Made by a program: the position numbers and the translations under genes. Source: Pectobacterium polaris (GTDB lineage: Bacteria; Pseudomonadota; Gammaproteobacteria; Enterobacterales; Enterobacteriaceae). From it: a DNA stretch of 64,000 bases. Shown piece after piece: positions 44,385 to 53,016 of this stretch. Below the pieces are notes generated by a model. The model saw only the letters and a list, made by a program, of their open reading frames with translations, did no database searches and was not told the origin of the DNA. Each line of letters starts with the position of its first letter. The first letter of the stretch is position 1. The DNA is taken from assembly GCF_002307355.1 (NCBI RefSeq), contig NZ_CP017481.1:1922001-1986000 (forward strand). The letters run 5' to 3'.

Positions 44385-45584
44385 ATGAGTGAAATTACCC
44401 CTAACGATGGTGAAGAACTGGCGCTGCCGCTGGTGGCGTTCGCCAATGACGTACGCGACGTGGCCGATATCGGCGATCTCTTTACTCGCCTGAAACAGCC
44501 GGATGTACCAGTGATGTCCGGTGGTATCGCTGCGGCTCGTCAGTGGTGTGAACTGAATGTCCCGCCGCGCATTTTACTGGTGGATCTGGAAGGGGCGCAC
44601 TGGCCGCTTCCGGCACTCGAAGAGCTGCTGAGCGTCTGCGGCCCCACCAGTCAGGTGATTGCGACGGGCAAAGAACAGGATGTCGGCTTGTACCGCGCAC
44701 TGCTCCAGGCGGGCGTGGTGGACTATCTGGTTAAGCCGTTCACGCTGGATCTGCTGGCGGCAACGTTGGCGAAGTGTGAAGGCCAACAGGCCGGGCCGGA
44801 ATATGCCCGCATGGGCAGGACGATTGCGGTCGTCAGTGCCAGCGGCGGAAGTGGCGCAAGTACCGTGGCGATGGGGCTGAGTCGCCTGCTGTCCGGCGAG
44901 CGTCATTTGCCTGTGGCACTGGTGGATTTTGACCGTCGTAACGGCGACCAACTGCTGTTGCAGGGGCAAACCGACGATGCAGGTCTGGCGGCGGTGTTGG
45001 GTACGCAGGAACTGGATACCCGACTGCTGCAACGCGCCATGCTGCGCGTGGATACCCGCTTGCACCTGCTGGCACAGAAGCCAGAGCTGGGAGAATTGGC
45101 TCCGGTTGACGTCGATAACGTGCTGAATCTCGGCGGTGCGCTGTGCCGCATGTTCAATCAGGTTATTTGGGATCTGCCTAGCAGCTACCCAACCGGTGCG
45201 CTCGACGTGCTGACCTACGCGGATCTGCGCATCATCGTGACGGAATTGACGCTTCAGGATGCACGTAATGTACGGCGCGTGCTGAATGAGATCGGCGACG
45301 AAAGCGAAGGGCAACGTCTGTTGCTGGTGCATAACCAGAGCCGCTTTGCTACGACCGCGCCGTTAAGCCGCGATCAGTTCGAACAATTTACTGGCCGGAA
45401 GATTGATGTCGTGCTGCCGAATGCAGGCCACGCGTTATCGCAGAGCCTGACGCTCGGCGCACTGAATCTGGCTGCGGCACCCGCTTTCCAGCAGGGATTA
45501 CGCCAGCTGGTCGATTTGGCCTGCGGTGTACGCGCCAGACCGGCGGAAAAACGCTGGTTCTCGCGTTGGTTAAAACGCGCCTGA
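44385..45584 (+). CDS. tadZ: Tad localisation protein TadZ (CpaE)
   Basis: TadZ marks the site of pilus assembly, usually a cell pole. The 399-residue protein has a receiver-like N-terminal domain (about 1-140) and a MinD/ParA-type ATPase domain (from about 145). Its Walker A reads SGGSGAST: the signature lysine and the P-loop lysine are both absent, so ATP may bind but hydrolysis is doubtful; such atypical Walker A motifs are known in the family. It is followed by tadA after 58 bp. Confidence 0.9.
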   Translation: MSEITPNDGEELALPLVAFANDVRDVADIGDLFTRLKQPDVPVMSGGIAAARQWCELNVPPRILLVDLEGAHWPLPALEELLSVCGPTSQVIATGKEQDVGLYRALLQAGVVDYLVKPFTLDLLAATLAKCEGQQAGPEYARMGRTIAVVSASGGSGASTVAMGLSRLLSGERHLPVALVDFDRRNGDQLLLQGQTDDAGLAAVLGTQELDTRLLQRAMLRVDTRLHLLAQKPELGELAPVDVDNVLNLGGALCRMFNQVIWDLPSSYPTGALDVLTYADLRIIVTELTLQDARNVRRVLNEIGDESEGQRLLLVHNQSRFATTAPLSRDQFEQFTGRKIDVVLPNAGHALSQSLTLGALNLAAAPAFQQGLRQLVDLACGVRARPAEKRWFSRWLKRA

Positions 45585-45642
45585 TGATGTTCAGCGTTTA
45601 CCGTTTTTTAAAGGGCTAACGGACTATTTTAGGGTTACGGAC

Positions 45643-47046
45643 ATGTTGATTCGTAAGAACAACCTGCAAAAAAGTGAAGCAGGAAAAAGCACGCCTCAGC
45701 CTGCGCCTGCTGCCAATGTGGCAGAACTGAAAACGCGCCCGGCTGCGGAGAACCGCACACAGCCTGCGGCGAACACGTCTTCTGGATCTGCACCGGCTGC
45801 CCGCCAGACGGACAACCGAAACAGCCAGCGTCGGATTATCCGCGCACAGCTCTACGATCAGATCGACGCAGGTAAAGCGGCGATGATGGGGCGTGACAAG
45901 CTGTTGGTGCAGATCGAAACGGTGATCCGCCGCATCTGTGATGAGCAGCGCTTACAGCTTTCTCGTCAGGAAGAGGAAGCCATCGCCACCGAAATGCTGG
46001 ATGAGATGACCGGGATCGGGCCGATCCAGCCGCTGCTGTCGGATGACACGGTCAACGATATTCTGGTCAACGGTGCCGGTCAGGTGTTTGTCGAGCGTTT
46101 TGGCAAGCTGGAACTGTCGCCGATTACCTTCATTGATGAAGAGCATGTATTTAACACCGCGCAGCGTATTGCCGCCGCGGTGGGTCGTCGTATCGACGAA
46201 GCCAGCCCGATGGTGGATGCACGTCTGCCGGACGGTAGCCGCGTCAACGTCATCACCTATCCGCTGGCGATCGACGGCACCACGATCTCGATCCGTAAAT
46301 TTATGCGTCGCAACCTGTCGCTGGAAATGCTGGCAGAGCGCCGCTGCATGTCCTACGCGATGGCGGATGTTCTGAACAAAGCGATGCAGGCACGCGTTAA
46401 CGTGATCGTCTCCGGCGGTACGGGGGCGGGTAAAACCACCTTACTGAATGCGCTGTCGCAGAAAATCGGCATCACCGATCGCATCATCACCATCGAAGAT
46501 GCCGCCGAGCTGCAATTGCAGCAGGAGCATGTGGTGAGGCTGGAAACTCGTCCTGTCAGTGCCGAAGGCACGGGCCGCGTCGATCAGCGCGATCTGATGC
46601 GTAACGCCCTGCGTATGCGCCCTGACCGCATCATTCTGGGTGAGGTGCGCGGCGGCGAGAGCTTTGACATGTTGCAGGCGATGAACACCGGTCACGACGG
46701 TTCGCTGTGTACGGTGCACGCCAATACCTCGCGCGATGCGATACAGCGTCTGGAAAACATGGTGATGATGGCGAACATGCAGCTGCCGTTGATGGCGATC
46801 CGCCGTCAGATCGCCAGCGCGGTTCACCTGATCGTGCAGATCGAACGTATGCGTGACGGTATGCGCCGCGTGGTTTCCATCACCGAAGTGTGTGGCATGG
46901 AGAACGAAGTAATCCAGCTTCAGGATCTGTTCAGCTTCAACATTCAGGGGATGGATGGACAGGGTCTGTTGACCGGTGAATATGTTCAGCACATTCAGCG
47001 CCCGCAGTTCTACAGCGATAAAGCGCATTTGTTTGATGCGCAATGA
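45643..47046 (+). CDS. tadA: Tad secretion ATPase TadA (CpaF)
   Basis: TadA is the hexameric ATPase that powers Flp assembly. The 467-residue protein has a poorly conserved Ala/Pro-rich start (1-65), an N-terminal domain, and a GspE/VirB11 core with Walker [10 protein letters not shown] (Lys264), an Asp box, Walker B (ILGEVRGGE) and the His box ([13 protein letters not shown]). It is cytoplasmic and acts on the TadB/TadC platform encoded next. Confidence 0.95.
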   Translation: MLIRKNNLQKSEAGKSTPQPAPAANVAELKTRPAAENRTQPAANTSSGSAPAARQTDNRNSQRRIIRAQLYDQIDAGKAAMMGRDKLLVQIETVIRRICDEQRLQLSRQEEEAIATEMLDEMTGIGPIQPLLSDDTVNDILVNGAGQVFVERFGKLELSPITFIDEEHVFNTAQRIAAAVGRRIDEASPMVDARLPDGSRVNVITYPLAIDGTTISIRKFMRRNLSLEMLAERRCMSYAMADVLNKAMQARVNVIVSGGTGAGKTTLLNALSQKIGITDRIITIEDAAELQLQQEHVVRLETRPVSAEGTGRVDQRDLMRNALRMRPDRIILGEVRGGESFDMLQAMNTGHDGSLCTVHANTSRDAIQRLENMVMMANMQLPLMAIRRQIASAVHLIVQIERMRDGMRRVVSITEVCGMENEVIQLQDLFSFNIQGMDGQGLLTGEYVQHIQRPQFYSDKAHLFDAQ

Positions 47047-47064
47047 CGGACTGAGGAGACGCCG

Positions 47065-48045
47065 ATGAGTGATTTACGCCTGAATCTGATCACGCTGCTG
47101 GTATTTGGCAGCGTGCTGATGCTGTTTCTGGCGATCAACGCCTGGAAAAAGTCACGGCAGCAGCGCATGCAGCGCGAACAACGCTGGCAGCAGATTTTGA
47201 ACGAGGTCAGCCCGTCGGCCGCCGCCGTGGCATCTGATTCCATTCTGCGTGACGAAATCAGAACGCCGCTGATGGGTGTCCCGGTGATTGGGCGCTGGCT
47301 GGCGATCCTCTGGGCGCAGATGACGTTCATCGGCTGGAAAAAGAACCTGCTCCAGCGTTCCCTTTCGCTGGCGGCGGTGAGCCTGATTCTCGGCATGATT
47401 CTGGGACAACGCACCCTGCTGCCGCTCACGATGGGGCTGATATTTACGCTGGTGCTGTTTATCAGTATCGGCATGCTGCTATTTCGTTCGACGCTGCAAA
47501 AACACCTGAAAGCGCTGCGCGAGAGCCTTCCGGAAGCCATTGATGCCATTACCCGCAGCTGCCGTGCCGGCGTGCCGGTGGCGAATACCTTCTCAATTGT
47601 CGCGGAGCACCTGACCGGGCCGCTGGCGAATGAATTCAAGACGATCGATCACTGGCTGCGGTTGGGGATTCCGCTGCGTCAGGTGATCCAGGCCTCGGCT
47701 ACGCGGGTGCCGATGTCCGAATACCGTTTCTTCGTGGTGATTTTGATCATCAATCAGGAAGCGGGTGGGCGACTGGGGGAAACGCTGGAGCGTCTGTCCG
47801 CTACGCTGCGTGAACGTCGTGAATTGCAACTGAAAGTGCAATCCAAAACGTCGGAAGCGCGGGCATCTGCCAAGATTGTCGCCGCCCTGTTCCCCGGCTG
47901 TCTGGCCTATCTGTACATGAAGTCACCGGAGGATTTCAGTTTCTTATTCTCCGATCCGGTGGGAACGACGGTACTGATTTACGCCTTGTGCAGCGTCTCG
48001 GTCGGCATGTTGATCACGCACGTTATGGTTAAACGGATAGGATAA
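47065..48045 (+). CDS. tadB: Tad inner-membrane platform protein TadB
   Basis: TadB is one of two GspF-type platform proteins. The 326-residue chain has an N-terminal helix, a pair of central helices near residues 100-145, a GspF domain (LPEAIDAITRSCRAGVPVA, then GGRLGETLERLSATLRERR) and a C-terminal helix. It starts 18 bp after tadA and is followed by tadC after 14 bp. Confidence 0.93.
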   Translation: MSDLRLNLITLLVFGSVLMLFLAINAWKKSRQQRMQREQRWQQILNEVSPSAAAVASDSILRDEIRTPLMGVPVIGRWLAILWAQMTFIGWKKNLLQRSLSLAAVSLILGMILGQRTLLPLTMGLIFTLVLFISIGMLLFRSTLQKHLKALRESLPEAIDAITRSCRAGVPVANTFSIVAEHLTGPLANEFKTIDHWLRLGIPLRQVIQASATRVPMSEYRFFVVILIINQEAGGRLGETLERLSATLRERRELQLKVQSKTSEARASAKIVAALFPGCLAYLYMKSPEDFSFLFSDPVGTTVLIYALCSVSVGMLITHVMVKRIG

Positions 48046-48059
48046 AGGGAGAGCTACTC

Positions 48060-49019
48060 ATGACTGTTTTTGACGATCCCTTACTGCTGCTGGCGCTTGT
48101 GCTGATGGTGGCTGGAATCTATCTGGCCCGTACACAACATAAAATCCAGCAATACAAACAGCTGGAAATCCGCATGCGCGGGCATCTGCCCGTCACTTCG
48201 ACAGAGGCGAGCTCTCAGGAAAACATCCTGAGAGGACAGGGAACTGCATTATCTCCCTGGTTAGACAAAGTCTTGCAGCCCGTTGCCGCGCAGGGCGAGC
48301 GTCTGTCGGGATCGGATCGCGATCGCCGCAATCTGCGCCGCCTGCTGGATCTGGCTGGGCTCCGCCGCAGCGAAGCGGTGGGCTGGTTGGTAATGGGGAA
48401 ATTTGCCGCTGGGGCGCTGTTCGCTATCGCACTGGTGTGGGGATGGTTGCCACCGGCTGACCGCGCGGGCCTGACGGGCGTAGCGGCGGGGCTGATCGGC
48501 TTCTTTGTCGGTTCGATGGTGCCGGAGTGGTGGCTGAAATGGCGTGCGGCAAGTCGGGGTGAAAAGCTGGCGCGTGCGGTGCCGGATGCGCTGGATCTGA
48601 TGGTGGTCTGCGCCGAAGCCGGTCTGCCTATCGGACGCGTGTTGCAGGTGGTATCGAAAGAGCTGGGGCTGTCTTCGCCGGAAATGGCGGATGAACTGCA
48701 CTACACCGCCGCCGAATTACAGATCCTGTCGGATCGTACGCTGGCGATGAAGCATCTGGCGGAGCGTACCCGCGTTAGCGAGATCGAAAGCATGGTGGCG
48801 ACGCTGATTCAGGCGGAACGCTACGGCACGCCGCTGTCTCAGGCGCTGCGCACGATTGCGGATGAAAGTCGCAAGACGCTGATTCTGGGGCTGGAAGAGA
48901 AGGCGGGTAAATTGCCTGCGCAGCTGAGTGTGCCCCTGATGGCGCTGATCCTGCCACCGATTATTGCCATTATGGCATCGCCTGCACTGGTGCGAGTGAT
49001 CCGCCTGCTGGCGCAGTAG
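48060..49019 (+). CDS. tadC: Tad inner-membrane platform protein TadC
   Basis: TadC (319 residues) is the second GspF-type platform protein. Membrane helices are near residues 8-22, 120-160 and at the C-terminus, with the GspF domain between (VPDALDLMVVCAEAGLPIGR, ERYGTPLSQALRTIADESR). It pairs with TadB. A 59-bp AT-rich gap before tadD could hold a minor promoter. Confidence 0.93.
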   Translation: MTVFDDPLLLLALVLMVAGIYLARTQHKIQQYKQLEIRMRGHLPVTSTEASSQENILRGQGTALSPWLDKVLQPVAAQGERLSGSDRDRRNLRRLLDLAGLRRSEAVGWLVMGKFAAGALFAIALVWGWLPPADRAGLTGVAAGLIGFFVGSMVPEWWLKWRAASRGEKLARAVPDALDLMVVCAEAGLPIGRVLQVVSKELGLSSPEMADELHYTAAELQILSDRTLAMKHLAERTRVSEIESMVATLIQAERYGTPLSQALRTIADESRKTLILGLEEKAGKLPAQLSVPLMALILPPIIAIMASPALVRVIRLLAQ

Positions 49020-49108
49020 CGTTTTATTTTTAACGTATTGATTTTAATTAATTTACTTTAAAAGCATCGATTCCCGGTATGCACCGGAAATCACCAAGGT
49101 TACAACCG

Positions 49109-49975
49109 ATGGAGTTATCGAAGATGGTCGATCTGGTAGCAAAACTTAAGCGCGGCGCGCCCATGCTGGCACTGCTGATAGTCAGTACCGTGCTGGCGGG
49201 ATGCAGCAGCTCGATGGCGATTAAAGGCAGCAAAGATGAAGGCCTGCGTTTGGCGCGTCTGCTGCGCGATCAAGGCCGTGTTGAAGCGGCGACGGAAGTG
49301 TATGCGCGTCTCGACAGTCGCGATGCGCTGAAAGGGGCAGAGATGCTGGAGTATGCCAGCGTGGCGGCTCTGGCACGTCCACCGCAGCAAACGCTGGAGC
49401 TGTACGGACGAGCACGCCAGGCACTGGGCGGCGATACCAACAAAATGACGCCGGAAGAAGCGCTGGCGGTGTGTCTGGGAATGGGCCGTGCGCAGCTGGC
49501 ATTAGGACGTAATGCGATGGCGCAAACCGACTTTACCTGTGCGCTGAAAGCACAACCGAACGACGCTGGCGCACTCAATGGCATGGGTGTGGTGATGGAT
49601 GCCTCTGGCAAACACGCCGAAGCGCGTCAGCTGTTTGAAAAAGCGTTGCAGATAAACCCGGCGGATGTCGCGGCACTCAATAATCTGGCGCTCTCATGGC
49701 TGGCAAGCGGTAATACGGACAAAGCGATTTCTCTGCTGCGTTCGGTGGATGACAGCAACGCGACAGGCAGGCTGAATCTGGCACTGGCCTATCTCTCGAT
49801 TGGCAGAGACGATGATGCGCGTGCTGCGCTGGCAACCATTGCACAGCCGCAGCGTATTGATGGCCTGATTGACGAGCTGAATCAGCGTTTACAGCAGATG
49901 CAGCAGGATAAATCTCGTGGTGAAGCGCTGCTGTTATCCAGCCGTCAACGCCTGCAATTGAGTACGCCTGAGTAA
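49109..49975 (+). CDS. tadD: Tad lipoprotein with TPR repeats TadD
   Basis: TadD is an outer-membrane-associated lipoprotein needed for secretin assembly. From 49109 it has 288 residues with a lipobox (STVLAGC) and TPR repeats over most of the length (AGALNGMGVVMDASGKHAEARQLFEKAL is one unit). The ATG at 49124 has a better GGAG site and is an equally good start; an upstream ATG at 49079 is less likely. Its stop overlaps the tadE start by one base. Confidence 0.88.
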   Translation: MELSKMVDLVAKLKRGAPMLALLIVSTVLAGCSSSMAIKGSKDEGLRLARLLRDQGRVEAATEVYARLDSRDALKGAEMLEYASVAALARPPQQTLELYGRARQALGGDTNKMTPEEALAVCLGMGRAQLALGRNAMAQTDFTCALKAQPNDAGALNGMGVVMDASGKHAEARQLFEKALQINPADVAALNNLALSWLASGNTDKAISLLRSVDDSNATGRLNLALAYLSIGRDDDARAALATIAQPQRIDGLIDELNQRLQQMQQDKSRGEALLLSSRQRLQLSTPE

Positions 49976-50535
49976 TGGCGTGGCTTCGTAATCTCGGCCC
50001 GTGGCGTGATGAAAGCGTAGCGCAATGTATCGTGCCGCGCCATGAACGCCACTGGCGCAGCACGCGCGGTGTGATCGCGACGGAAGTGGCGTTTCTGGTG
50101 CCGGTGGTGCTGGTCGGGGTGATGATGCTGTTTGAACTGGCACGTATCGGGCTGGTGATTGCTGCTGGCAGCGCCGCGCTGGATAAAGCCGTGCAGGCTT
50201 TCCGTCTCGATAATCTCGCATCGGACAGCGCGGAACAGATGGGTACCCGTCTCAAGGCGCGCATGGTTGAAGCAGGATACGGCTACCTCAAGGAAGACGA
50301 TTTAACCGTCAGCGTATTGCACTTCGACAATCTGAGCCAGCTTGGTGGGCTGACGAACGGCAATGGCAGTCAGGAAAACCCGAATGGTGAGGAAACGACG
50401 ACGCTGCCGGTGTGGTCCGTGACGGTGCAGATTAAAAAGGCGTTTATTACCCCGCTGCCGGAAGTGTTAACGCTTGGCGACACCTTCCGTTATCAGTACA
50501 AACATGTGTTTGGGACGGAATTGCGCAATGACTGA
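49975..50535 (+). CDS. tadE: Tad pseudopilin TadE
   Basis: This 186-residue pseudopilin carries the TadE-like segment RGVIATEVAFLVPVVLVG (about 31-48): a cleavage-type Gly followed by a hydrophobic helix with Glu near position +5. The rest is a small periplasmic domain. It overlaps both tadD and tadF by a few bases, indicating coupled translation. TadV probably processes it. Confidence 0.9.
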   Translation: MAWLRNLGPWRDESVAQCIVPRHERHWRSTRGVIATEVAFLVPVVLVGVMMLFELARIGLVIAAGSAALDKAVQAFRLDNLASDSAEQMGTRLKARMVEAGYGYLKEDDLTVSVLHFDNLSQLGGLTNGNGSQENPNGEETTTLPVWSVTVQIKKAFITPLPEVLTLGDTFRYQYKHVFGTELRND

Positions 50536-51160
50536 TCGTTTACTGAAAACCAGTCGTTTATTGAAAACCAGTCGTTTACTGAGCGGGATACGCCGCTTCT
50601 GGTTTTCTCGCCGTGCTTCTACTGCGGTAGAAACGGCGTTAGCGTTCCCGATTGTGTTGGCGATTGGGTCGCTGTGCGCGGATATCTACACCGTCGGGCT
50701 TGAGCGTACACGCATGGAACAGCGTGCGGGCGCCATCGCGTCAGTATTAGCGATGCAGCAGAAGCTGGATGAGAGTGGGCTACAGGGGCTGCTCGATACG
50801 ATGTTGCCAACGGAAGGTGTAGGAAATTACCAACTGTTAATCAGCAACGTGCGCCAGACCGGTGAGCTGCACTGGCAGTTGAGCAGGGGCACGGCAGAGG
50901 CGCTGTGCGAAGAAAGTGAAACCCTGCCGGGCGAGGAGTACCTTCCTGAGCTGCCGGAAAGAGACCGTGAAGAGGGCAGCAAGAATATCTCCATGATCGT
51001 GGTCGAGATCTGCCGTCAGGGGAAAGATGTGAGCCTGCTGGGTGGCCTGTCGCTGGGCGGCCTGCTGCATGCGTCGTCGGTCAACCGGGTCGCTGTCGAC
51101 GTGGTTGAACTGGATGAGGTACTCAGAAAAGAGGCAGGTCTGGAAGAAGAAGATCAATAG
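50528..51160 (+). CDS. tadF: Tad pseudopilin TadF
   Basis: This 210-residue protein is TadF-like: RRASTAVETALAFPIVLAIG forms the pseudopilin helix with the conserved Glu. The very start contains a threefold 18-bp repeat that encodes RLLKTS-RLLKTS-RLLSG, lengthening the basic N-terminus. The ATG at 50528 overlaps the end of tadE by 8 bp. The 179 bp between it and tadG holds no gene. Confidence 0.88.
   Translation: MTDRLLKTSRLLKTSRLLSGIRRFWFSRRASTAVETALAFPIVLAIGSLCADIYTVGLERTRMEQRAGAIASVLAMQQKLDESGLQGLLDTMLPTEGVGNYQLLISNVRQTGELHWQLSRGTAEALCEESETLPGEEYLPELPERDREEGSKNISMIVVEICRQGKDVSLLGGLSLGGLLHASSVNRVAVDVVELDEVLRKEAGLEEEDQ
50533..50586 (+). repeat. In-frame 18-bp tandem repeat in tadF
   Basis: The unit CAGTCGTTTACTGAAAAC occurs almost three times (50533, 50551, 50569). 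Slippage here would add or remove six residues without a frameshift. Confidence 0.85.
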
Positions 51161-51339
51161 TTACGGGTTTTATACCAGACACAGAAGCGGCAATAGACCG
51201 CAAACGGCAGCGAGCTTCTCGTTACCGGAATAATGAAACCATTAAAAACCGATAGGCATATGAGCAATGTCATTTTTATTTTCCCGTTTTATGGGCGGGT
51301 TAAGTACGCGCTGAATCCAGGAATACAGGATAGGAAGGA

Positions 51340-52959
51340 ATGAAAAAAACCTTACAGAACAGAAAAGTAAAAAAAGATGCTACCGGAATTACTCTGTTCT
51401 GGCGTGAACGCTTGTCTGCCTTTATTCAGCAGGAAAAAGGCGCGGGCACCGGATTCTATGCACTGGGTGCGATGGCGTTATTGGTGACAGCGGCTTTTAT
51501 CGTGGATACCTCCACGGCAACCGGTGATGCAACGCAGATCAAACGCGCGACGGATGCCGCTGCGTTGGCTGTCGCGCATCAGGCGACCATTAATGGCGAA
51601 GAATACAGCCAGGAAGAGACCAATAAGCTGGCGTATGACTACGTCAAAAATAATCTGGGGATGAATAATGCCCTGAGTGAAAAACTGGTGGAGGGCGATG
51701 TGGCCGTCACGGAAGGGCGCAACAGCAAGACGCGTAAAACCTATACCGTCACCGTTGCCTTCGAAACCAAGCCCAGTTTGCTGAACCTCGGGGCGAGGAC
51801 GCAGGAAGTGTACTCGACCGCCGAAGTTATCAATCGTCCGACCGAAATCGCCTTTGTCATGCCGGTGACGGGGGATATGAGTGAAGGGGATATCCGTTCG
51901 CTCAAAAGTGTTAGCCGTAGCTTCGTCGAGCGCATGCTGAGTAGTGCAGACGGCAAACGTGACAATCTGTGGCTATCGCTGGTGCCGTACAGCCAGTCGG
52001 TGAATGTGTACGATGCGGAAGACGCCAACCGCATTCGGCGCTGGTCTGCACCGGGTGCGCTGAACCCGCCAGAACTGCGCTCGCTATTTGCCAGCGGCGT
52101 GGTCAGTAGCATGGCCGACCGCCGTTTCCCGGATCGTCGCGCTAACCTGCTGTGCATGTACCGCGGGCTGGGGCGGGAAGAAAATTTCTTCTGGGATGAA
52201 CCTCCCGTTGCTCAATTCCAGATCTATTACCGCCACGACTTGCCGCAAAACGGCAGTCCCGGCGCACCGCCGATCTCCTGGCGCGGCCCGAATCCTGATT
52301 TTGACGATAACGATGCAGTGGATACACGCTGGATCGTGGCGGACAAAGGGTGCCCCAATGCTGCACTGATGCCGCTGACCAATGAAGAAAACAGGCTGAA
52401 TCAGCGTATCGAACAGTTTTCTGCCCGTTTCAACACGAACTATGCCATCGCGATGTCATGGGCGGGCGCGGCGCTGTCGCCCAACATGCGTGGTTCAGAC
52501 GGCTGGGGTGATGCCACGTTGCCGCTGGATTTCAATCTGGACGGCAACGGTGACGGGCAAAAGGTGATCGTGATGATGGCTAATACGATTGGTAACTGGT
52601 TCGACACCGACAGCTATAACTTCAACCGAAATGCATTCAGTGGTCAAACCGGTACGGATCCCGCCCGTACCTTTGCCGCGCAGCGCTTCCGCGATCTGTG
52701 TTCCAGCTTCCGCGCGCGCAACATCAAATTCTATTTTGTCGGCATTCGCCCCGGCGACCCAGAGGATTTTGGCCGCAACCTGTTTGATGCCGAAGCGACA
52801 CCAGGCCTGCTGGTCTGCACCGAGGGTGAGAAACGTATGAGTTTTATCGATGGTGCAGGCTTCGGTGCTGAGGGCGTTGAGGATCAATTGATCCGACGTC
52901 TGGATCGTATTGCCGGCCAGATCGAAACCGAGGGCGGCTATGTTCGGTTGGTTGAATGA
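51340..52959 (+). CDS. tadG: Tad pilus protein TadG
   Basis: TadG (539 residues) is the last gene of the standard tad operon. It has an N-terminal membrane helix with the Flp/TadG pattern (KGAGTGFYALGAMALLVTAAFIVD), the segment ATQIKRATDAAALAVAHQA typical of TadG, and a long periplasmic region with a von Willebrand A-like fold (AFVMPVTGDMS and later DGQKVIVMMAN). It may anchor the complex or act as a minor tip or surface component. The giant protein gene follows 57 bp later on the same strand. Confidence 0.88.
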   Translation: MKKTLQNRKVKKDATGITLFWRERLSAFIQQEKGAGTGFYALGAMALLVTAAFIVDTSTATGDATQIKRATDAAALAVAHQATINGEEYSQEETNKLAYDYVKNNLGMNNALSEKLVEGDVAVTEGRNSKTRKTYTVTVAFETKPSLLNLGARTQEVYSTAEVINRPTEIAFVMPVTGDMSEGDIRSLKSVSRSFVERMLSSADGKRDNLWLSLVPYSQSVNVYDAEDANRIRRWSAPGALNPPELRSLFASGVVSSMADRRFPDRRANLLCMYRGLGREENFFWDEPPVAQFQIYYRHDLPQNGSPGAPPISWRGPNPDFDDNDAVDTRWIVADKGCPNAALMPLTNEENRLNQRIEQFSARFNTNYAIAMSWAGAALSPNMRGSDGWGDATLPLDFNLDGNGDGQKVIVMMANTIGNWFDTDSYNFNRNAFSGQTGTDPARTFAAQRFRDLCSSFRARNIKFYFVGIRPGDPEDFGRNLFDAEATPGLLVCTEGEKRMSFIDGAGFGAEGVEDQLIRRLDRIAGQIETEGGYVRLVE

Positions 52960-53016
52960 CCGCTGAAGGTAGCCAGAAATGACGCGATTTGCCCCTTTAT
53001 TACAGGACATGACACG

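Noticed and set aside
44574..45332. 252-codon ORF opposite tadZ
   Set aside because: Antisense shadow, His/Gln-rich as is typical for reversed GC-rich coding DNA; tadZ is well supported.
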